Source of the DNA: Symsagittifera roscoffensis
Taxonomy: Eukaryota > Xenacoelomorpha > Acoela > Convolutidae
Reading direction: 5' to 3'
NCBI RefSeq assembly: GCF_963678635.1
Contig: NC_087070.1
Location: 43,198,988-43,262,987, forward strand
Length of the DNA stretch: 64,000 nt
The notes below the pieces were generated by a model that did no database searches, was not told the DNA's origin, and was given only the letters and a program-made list of their open reading frames with translations. Shown here piece by piece: positions 55,938 through 64,000 of the stretch; position 1 is the stretch's first letter, and every line of letters starts with the position of its first letter. Made by a program: the position numbers and the translations under genes.

Positions 55938-58010
55938 TATCCCGAATACTAAAAGGTGACCTACACCGGTTCTGTTAAATCATGTTTCAAGATTGACAAT
56001 GGTTAAAACTTTGCTTTTAATTTTCGTATTGTAAAAGATAAAAATTCTATTGCTAGCTTTTAATTGTTTGTATGCGAATCTTAGCTAGCTTAGAAAATCG
56101 GAATCCACTTACAGTTTGCTGAATCCGCTTTTTTTGCAGACTCCACTTACAAAATTTGCAGGCTCTTCTTACATTCACTGAGTCTACGTAAGTTTTGCTG
56201 AATCCACTTACAGTTGCGGAAACCAGAACAACTAACAATTAGCTATATTTGCTTGTTGCGGAATCCGCGACACATTAAAAGTGCCGACAAAATTTACTTT
56301 ATGGAAAACTGTACAATAACAAGGTCCCTTGAGAATCAGAAAATTATTTCTCCAAACTGTTGAATGTTTACGACTTAGCCATTCAGAAAGATCTCGCCTT
56401 ATATTCCTACGCAAAATTTTTTGTTCGTTTTACCTACAAAACTCACCGTTCACCATCTTTTAAGTTGTATAACGGAACAAAAGGCAAGAGTGAAATTTGG
56501 TGACAAAAAAACTAAACCATTTATGCTAATAATTAAAATAGCTGCAGCGAGCATATTTTGTGATACAAGCAAAATAATCATTAGAATGTTTAATCTGAAA
56601 AGTTTCTGACTCAACATATTTTGCTAGATTTTGACATGAATAATTTATAGACAAATTAGTTTTCAATTATTACATGCTCTACGCAAGCGAGACCTGTCTA
56701 TCATAATTGATTTTTCTTGTCTATCATAGTTGATTTTTCAAGGGACCCCTATATCAGAGAGGGACCCCTATACCCAGGATGTGCCCTCATATGTCGATTT
56801 CACTCTCGTCTCATCTCAAGTACTGCCCTCTTGATTTGAATTCACTCTATCATCTCATCACAAACACTGCCTTCTTGATTTGAATTCACCCTCCACCTAC
56901 TAGAAAGATTTTGGGACTAATAGAATATCAAATACTCACCCAATTCTTTGGTCTCCTGTATCCAACATTATGAATAAGTTCAGTAAAAATTTAATATCCA
57001 CTCACAGTTTTCTAAGTCTGGTGTTAATTACCGATTCCACTTACAAATTTTGCACATTAAACTTACACTTGCGGACTCTACATTAAATTTTGCGGAGTCC
57101 ACTTACACATGTGAAATCCAGAACCACTAGCTATATTCGCTTGTTGTGGAATTCGCGACACATAAAATGTGCCGACATTTACATTTCAACCAGGTCTTTT
57201 GAGAATAAGACATTCAATGCTCTAAAACCGTTCCATGTTTAAGAATTAGCCATTCAGTAAGATCTCGCATCAGATTCCCGAACAAATATGTTTTTTCGTT
57301 TCACCTAAAGTCTCTCACCATTTTTAGGTGGATAAAAAAACCCAATAAGTGAAATTTGATGACAAATTAAACCATCTATAATTCCCAAAAATAAGAAAAA
57401 TGAAGCGAGCATATTTCTAGATAAAAGCACAATTATTATTACAATGTTTATTCTTAAAAGTTTCTGACTCAACATATTTCCAGAGATTTTTGATATGATT
57501 AATTTATATGTAAAATAGTTTTCAATTTACTATACAATTGCACGCGGGATGATGTGTCTGTCATAATTGTTTTTTCAAGCGACCACTCTATCACAGTAGT
57601 ACCCAGGGTGTGCTTTCAAATTTTGGTTTCACTCTCGTCTCATCTCAAGTTCTGCCCTCATTATTTCAATTCACTCTACATCTTCTGCATTTGGAATAAC
57701 GGAATCCCAAACACTGACCTAATTTGGCAATATGCAATGCTTTGTGTTATCAACACTTCTCAACCTGTTAGCTCCAAATAAGGTTTTTACTTGGTCTTCT
57801 GTTTTGCCAGATTTTAATTGTTCATATGCAAGTTCATTAAAATAAAATCGAACCAAATTTGCATTTGCGGATTCCATTTATTTTTTGCGGAGTCCACTTG
57901 CAGTTGCGAAATCCAGAACAATTAGCTATATTCGCTTGTTGCCGAAGCTGCGACAAAACAATTGTGCCGACAAAATTTACATTGCAGGTATTTTCACGCT
58001 GAATCCAAGG
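55938..58010. repeat. Degenerate tandem array of ~0.85-1.05-kb units, right part
   Basis: Directly continues the unit broken at 31988: TATCCCGAATACTAAAAGG is the sequence that follows the same point in sister units. Further unit starts lie near 56030, 56970 and 57810, and homology fades around 58010. No gene is supported; frames at 56053-56609 and 57554-58361 differ between units. Confidence 0.78.
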
Positions 58011-58595
58011 AAACTTTTTACTGTGATTCCACTTATATTTTGGAAAAGGTTCAAAAAATTGTTTCTGAAATCCAGGAACATAGTGACAGCAAATTGTGCG
58101 TCTATCCAGTGCACAGTTTGGTCTCGTAATGATTTCGTTTGTGTAACGTTTGTGCAAATGGTCAGGAGAAAAAAAAACGCAAAAACTAAATATTTTCTTT
58201 GAAAGTCCTGCTAACAAGACTGCTTGTAACAAATGAATCTTTTTAAATTTCAAATGCCATTTGACGTGTATGAAATAAATATTTGATTGTTGCAAGTTGA
58301 TGAAACATTGCAAACAGAAAATGAAATTTAGTTTTAAACTGTTTTCATGTTTTGCTGTCATGTCACATTAAGTACAAAGAAACGATAGTCGGCTTATGAT
58401 ATAACTTACCTGAGCTTAGTTTGGATCAATTTTACGATGGATTATTTGCTGCTTGCGCGAGGGAAATGTTTTCCCCATTATTTATTCGAATTTGGCCAAT
58501 TTGGTATATCTCAAACCCCCATAACTTTTTGAAAAAAAAAACAAAGCTGAAAAATCCTATTAATTTCTACCTCAAGACATAAATATTTTTCAGAT

Positions 58596-59031
58596 CAGGG
58601 GCGGATTTAGGATTTAGTGGGGGCGGACAATTCCCCATTCCCCTCTCGTCAGGGATTTCACCCCACCAAACAAAGGGTCACCAAACTATGGATAATATTT
58701 CATGACATCTATTTTCGGCCGACCAACACTAAAAATTTTCTGTAGGCGCCTTTGGCGTCAATAATTATTAATTTTGAAGGGGAGCGCGCGCCAAAAAAAA
58801 ATTCGATTTTTTTCGGTCAATATTTTCCAAAAAGAACTCAAAATCGCCATTTTTGGCCTGTTTTTTTTCAAAAAAATTGTTCGCGGTGCAAGAAATTTGG
58901 TGAAAATAGGGTCTTCATAGTGACTTAGGAGAGCTCAGAAAATCATTTTGGTCGACTTAAAAAAAATCCCTTTCCTTTTCAAAATTTTTTGAAAGTCTCA
59001 TTCCCTCGAGAATATCCTAGATCCGCCTCTG
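58596..59031. mobile_element. hAT-like MITE with 8-bp target duplication (436 bp)
   Basis: The left tip CAGGGGCGGATTTAGGAT and the right tip, on the other strand CAGAGGCGGATCTAGGAT, are inverted repeats. Flanks are TTTCAGAT and TTTTAGAT, an 8-bp duplication with one mismatch, as hAT elements produce. The inside contains no transposase frame. Confidence 0.85.
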
Positions 59032-62015
59032 TTTTAGATGAAAATTCGTTGTTTAAAATGGTTAGTAAAAATTCAAAATTTATTTAGAGGAAAAACCATC
59101 CCGAGCCCAAATTGTTACAAGAATGAGTCCTGAGCCCACAAAAGGAATTGTCTGGATTTCGTTTGTACTCTAATACTCTCTCGAAATTTTTTGAGGTTTT
59201 TTATTGTTTAACTCTGGTCAGGAAACGATAGACCGGAAAAATATCGCCGGTGCCTGAAAAATACTCGCGGCCTATGTCGCAAATCAAAAAGACTGAAAGA
59301 AACTCAGGATTTCCAATAAAAAAATTAAGATGCAATATTGAGCGCAGCAGATTTGAAATGATGATGTCGCATTGGTTTTTAGTTAACAAAACTGTCTGGC
59401 TAGTACCAAAAGAATTATTTGTATAATTACTATGAAATTCTCAAAAAATGATGGCACAAAAATCTCGTGAAGTTCGCGGATAATTTTGTCTGTCGCAAAC
59501 GTCACTGACATTTAAATTTGATCTCGCCAATTTTAGATTTTTTTGCTCGGAAAATTTACAATTTTCATTTGGTAGCGAAAGTCTGGAGTTTTCAAAATTC
59601 GCCCCAGAGAGAAGAGAAAAAATTGTGTTTTGTCTCGATAGTTTCGGCAAAAACCCACGAACTTACTAACGATAAAATTTTCCGAGTTACACTACAGTCA
59701 AATAGAGGCTAAATGTGAACTTATGAGTTACCAAAGAAAGCTTAATCACAAAATTGTTTCAAAATTTGGAAAAGTGAAGAAAAAACATAAAACTCCTCTT
59801 TGAATTTTTTCATATTTAAAGATTTTTTATCTTTATCAAAAGTTTGAATTGTAATAGGTTCATTTTTCTTTTTAATCTTTTAATTTATTGCTGAAAAAAA
59901 ACATAATGGTCAAAAATTGAAACAGTAGGAGTCCCGCTGTTTTGTCTCTCGATTTTACGGATCTCTTATTTTTTCCTCTTTTTGCGAAAAGAAGAGGGGG
60001 ATGGGCTTCGTTACTAAGTTCCATCATACCAGTTTTCATCATACCTGATCTTCTATAAATACAAAAACAGCACAAAATTTCAAAAGTTATAAGCTTGCAT
60101 TGACCAACGTTACTTGAAAACTAAGATAAAACATGTCAAAAGACACAAACAGCACTGGTTTATCTATTGTGGTTCAGTGATAGCAACTTTCAGTTTGAAC
60201 TGTATTGTTCCGACTTTGAAAGAAATGTCATATATTTAAGATTTAGGTAGACTTTATAAATTAGATTTTTCGACGTCAAACTCATAGTTATAAACAACTT
60301 TTTAAATTACTCCATTGGAGATATCGACTCCTTGAGCTCAAATATATAAAGTTGTGTCAATAGAAACGCATCCGTGCGAAATGAAAAATTAAACTTTTTT
60401 ATGTGTCTTTGGTTAAAGTAATATATGTCTGCTTTATGACGAGTATCAATACGTGGTTGTCTACTAACTTCTTCTTACTACTTAAGTTTCGTGCTACTCA
60501 AATTTTACTAGTCAACTTTTACTACCGAGCTATTCAAATTGTACTATTCTCATTTCATGTTTAATTTTTTCCTCATTTTCTCTCAAAATTTTTTCTTCTT
60601 TTTTTTCTCTGTCGCAATTAGTTAATTTAGGGCGAATGAGAATTGCAAGACTTTGCTTTGATAAACGACTTTTCTTGTTTGATTCGAAATTGTCTAGGAT
60701 TGCTCTGAACATCAAACAGCATTTAAGAGTTTTTGTGAATGCGACTGGTTTTCAATGCAAACGGCAAAGCTTTTGATGGATTAATGTGAGAATTTTTTCT
60801 AGTTCTCGAACAATTGATGGAATAATTCATCAAAACCATCACCAAAAATTTATTTTTAGATGAATACGCTGTCTCAAAAAAAGGAAAAAACAAACAAAAA
60901 ACCAAAATATTTTTCTTTTTTCTCAGGAAACATTTTATTGACTGTTGTTTTACCTGTAAAGAAACCTTCATTTCAATTTTTTTAGGCTCGATTTTCGATC
61001 ACAACAATTAGAGTAAATATGAAAGACATTAGAAAAACCATTGGTTGGTATACACACTTAAAGAATGATTAGCGAAAAAAATGTTGCTTCTGTGAAATCG
61101 ACAAATTTTGATTTTTAAGTTTCGATGCCAATGAACTATCCCTTTAAAACTATGATGTCTAGTAACGATTCGTCAACCCTATGAAGAAAAATTCCAACGG
61201 TTAGGCATATGGAAGTTCCGTACCTAGTAACTAATTCTCCCCTTTTATAAAAGAGGGAGGGGGCTATGAATTGATCCCACATTTTTCATATAATTTGAGA
61301 AGTATAGGGAATTAAAATGACCGATATGCTTGGAGTAAATCAATTTGGCTGATTTTGAATACGGTTTAATTCACCAAACTTAAAAATTAAGCTAAAAATT
61401 TCATCATAACACAAAAATTCCGAAAAGCGCGCTTAAAATAATCCAAACTGACAATTTTTAAACCCTAAAGTTCTACTAAAACGGTATGTGAATTGAGAAA
61501 AATTTTGTTTGAAAACTTTTAATTTAAGTTAAATCTTGATAAAAAGACACGCTCGCTGTATATTCCGTACTTTTCCGCAAACTTTAGAACATAATCATTT
61601 TTAATTGCAAAAAAAATAGCGGCCTGGGAGTGGTTTTTTGTGTAAAAGCGGCCTCAAAAAACCACTCTCAATTTCCACAATTGGTTAAACCGGAGCGCTT
61701 TTGTAAAATTAACATTTTGAGGAACTCAATGAATTGTCTTCGATTGTAGTGTTTTGATTGCCAAAACACCAAAAACTCAATCGGAGGCCTCGAGAAGACT
61801 AGGCAGCAATTAATTTTTATACTTTTTTTGTCTCGACCATTTTTTCTCGTTTTTTTTCTAACGCAAAGTCAAGAACCACAAACTTTTAATGTAATGAGTT
61901 GAGAGATATATCAGAATAAAAGCGTTTCAGTCGTGTACTGTCACAAATTAGTCAAATCGCTCAATTTTGAACACTAGAAATTTTCACAATAATATCTCAG
62001 GTAAGATATATTTTT
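59032..62015. other. AT-rich intergenic region
   Basis: No exon with convincing splice signals. A perfect 13-bp stem with a 14-nt loop (GAGTGGTTTTTTG at 61628-61640 and its complement at 61655-61667) is the only structure I noted. Confidence 0.45.
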
Positions 62016-62265
62016 TGTAAAATTCGCCCAGCAATTACACAGCGACGAAGCGTAGACAAAAATGCTTTTGACAACTGGTTGACATCAGTTACTTCACTTC
62101 TACTCGTTTTTCACCGTCTCGACCTAGACAATTGATTTTCCGGTCTGTTTAAGGTCTATCCATCATGTTACTGCTTTTAGGCCATCAGCCATATGAATTT
62201 TAATCAGTTTTCGCCTGCATGCACAAATAACCTCATAATGTGATCTCGGATCCCCACAAGTTGTC
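62016..62265 (-). repeat. Old LTR fragment of the same retrotransposon family
   Basis: TGTAAAATTCGCCCAGCAAT, ACACAGCGACGAAGCGTAGA, CTCGTTTTTCACCGTCTCGACC and TTAGGCCATCAG correspond in order to the first ~240 bases of the 31989 LTR, with many substitutions. The rest of the LTR and any internal region are not found nearby. Orientation matches the intact element. Confidence 0.8.
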
Positions 62266-64000
62266 ACGAAAGAGCTAGGTGGGCAATTTCAAACCCGCAT
62301 ACTTCTTTATTAAATAATCATTCTTGAACTAATTTTTTTTCTAAATTGAATCAAGAAATCAAATATTCCGTAACTTTCTTCGAAAAGCGAAGCATTAACT
62401 CCTCTCTGAGCTAAGCAAAAAGCTGGCTCAAGCTATGTCAGCATTAAAAAACAACACAACTTATTTTATCATTTTTTTTCTCAAAAATATATCACAGATG
62501 AAGTATCTTTTTAAATTGGGGCTCAAGAAATTACTGGCTTTTAGATGATACTCCAAGCTCTTTGAAAACGGTAATTAAAAATCGAAATTGACCTGTTGAT
62601 AAATCCCCACCCCATCATAATTATTCTGATGTTTTCCTCGAAAATCGGAACAAAAATAACTTTTGTTGTGAGTTCTGTTTCTGCTGGATCAAAACGCCCT
62701 AGACCCAGCAGAGCCGAAACTCTCAACAAAGCTGCTATGTTAAACATCCGATCAGTACGAGCATTGGAAAATTTTGAAAACTTTGTTTTTTTTTGTGATT
62801 CCACAACGAGGACGCACTGTTTGTTCTCTTTTTGTTGTTTCGTTTTCTTTGAACAATCCGAAAAAATTTCAACGGATTCCAGAAACACACACACAGCAAA
62901 TTTTGCGCCTATCCAGTGCAATGAAATTTTTTAACAATTACGTAACAATATGATATAACAATTTCAAACACAAGACATAGCTTAGTTAGCCGATTCCAAT
63001 ATATCCCCAGGGCGCGAAAACTGGATCTAATTATCATATGAAGTGCTAGCTTCTGTTGGCAAGCTTGAAACACTAATGATGACGCGACTGCGGCAGTCAC
63101 TACTATAAATTGAGCCGAAACAGCATCTTTTTAACGAACGGTAGAAATAGGAGCTTTAAAAAATATCTTTAGAAAAATGTCCGATGTTTGCGCCTGTCAA
63201 ACTGTTTTTAAATGTTTGCACACTTCTTGGTTTTTCGGATGTTTGACATATCGGATGTTCGCTCGGTACTCGATACTGCCATATGTATTTGGATGAACAA
63301 TCGGAGACATGCCTACTAGCATTTGTAAAAAGATTTAATTGATTTGCAGGATTTGTCAAAACGTTTTACTCAAATTGACTAAACATTCAATTGGTAGAAA
63401 AAATTAAATGTTTGTGACAAAGTCACATCAAAAAATGATTTTTGAAGCAAAATATAATTTCTTTGACACAAAATAAATCATTTTTGACCGAATGCGAACA
63501 ACAATGAATAACCAAACAAAACTATTGCAAAGCTAAAGACCAAACATATGTTTGTGACGACATCCCGAAGAAAAACTTCAAGTAAAAACCACAAGCATTT
63601 GAGGGACGTATCTATCATTTTTTCATCTTCATTTTTTCAAGTTTCAAAAAGTGTCGTTTTTTGATTTTTTCGAGCGCCGATGAGTCGTTTTGCTTTTAAG
63701 ACGATACTCTCTAAGTTGGTATTATAAGATCAAAAGGTTTAAAGACGGTAAGAAGAAATTACCTGCCATTTAAAAACATTGCAAAACTTACCTATGATTA
63801 CATTTGTCTAAAAAATACAGCGTCGGAATTTGGATGTATTTTATTCCGATATCAGTTGAATTAGCCGGTTAATGGATAACGCAACAGGTTAAAATCAAAA
63901 CTTTATGTTGTAAACTTTAAATTTTGTAAACTGTTGTAAACTTTAAATTTTGAAAAACTTTGAAAACAAGCGCTGCAATTCAAAAACAATTAAAGAGTAT
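62266..64000. other. AT-rich region to the window end, nothing recognised
   Basis: Frames at 62541-62934 overlap on opposite strands and have no splice support. A short phrase near 62893-62923 (AGCAAATTTTGCGCCTATCC) resembles one near 58088-58108. Confidence 0.4.

Noticed and set aside
62541..62934. 126- and 112-codon frames on opposite strands
   Set aside because: Mutual shadows without start context, splice sites or recognisable motifs.

Overview
This window is animal-type nuclear DNA, most likely from an invertebrate. The background is AT-rich and gene-poor, it contains a spliced gene with GT/AG introns, and it is packed with transposable elements. I see no bacterial operon, rRNA, tRNA or CRISPR. 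The species cannot be told from the sequence; TTTCAG/TTTTAG splice acceptors would suit a nematode or a similar genome, but that is weak evidence.

Layout. (1) 1-5595: a tandem array of a 1.93-kb unit, 2.7 copies visible, which carries a dispersed repeat called R1 here and, in the first two units, two small overlapping ORFs. (2) 5.6-16.3 kb: non-coding DNA with further R1 copies, two copies of a CCCGCA-ended family, a 458-bp inverted-repeat element and fold-back repeats. (3) 17.1-25.2 kb, minus strand: one candidate host gene in about six exons, with an N-terminal cysteine-rich zinc-binding region, low-complexity middle exons and a helical C-terminal exon. Its introns hold a Tc1/mariner-like MITE and a 22-bp minisatellite. 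(4) 28.1-32.0 and 55.9-58.0 kb: a degenerate tandem array of ~0.85-1.05-kb units. (5) 31989-55937: a giant Ty3/gypsy-type LTR retrotransposon of 23.9 kb on the minus strand, inserted inside one of those units. (6) 58.0-64 kb: non-coding DNA with a hAT-like MITE that has an 8-bp target duplication, and an old fragment of the same LTR family.

The retrotransposon is the main interest. Read 5'->3' on the minus strand it has a 5' LTR; a ~2.7-kb leader studded with ACCCTCC/GGAGGGT motifs; a 1492-codon gag-protease ORF that runs into reverse transcriptase; RT, RNase H and integrase split over several frames; and a C-terminal macro-fold-like domain after the integrase. A spacer follows, then short coiled-coil and linker ORFs, then a single open frame of about 2570 codons that starts with an SGNH/GDSL-type hydrolase domain and carries a second, degenerate SGNH-like domain. 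The last parts are a 3' UTR and the 3' LTR. By eye the LTRs differ at about five bases plus one 46-bp indel, so insertion was recent. Yet pol has several frame changes and an in-frame stop, while the giant 3' ORF is open. Either this copy was mobilised in trans or some breaks are assembly errors.

Gag would form the particle, protease-RT-RNase H-integrase would copy and insert the element, and the huge 3' product sits where env or other accessory genes lie in retroviruses. The function of that product is unknown.
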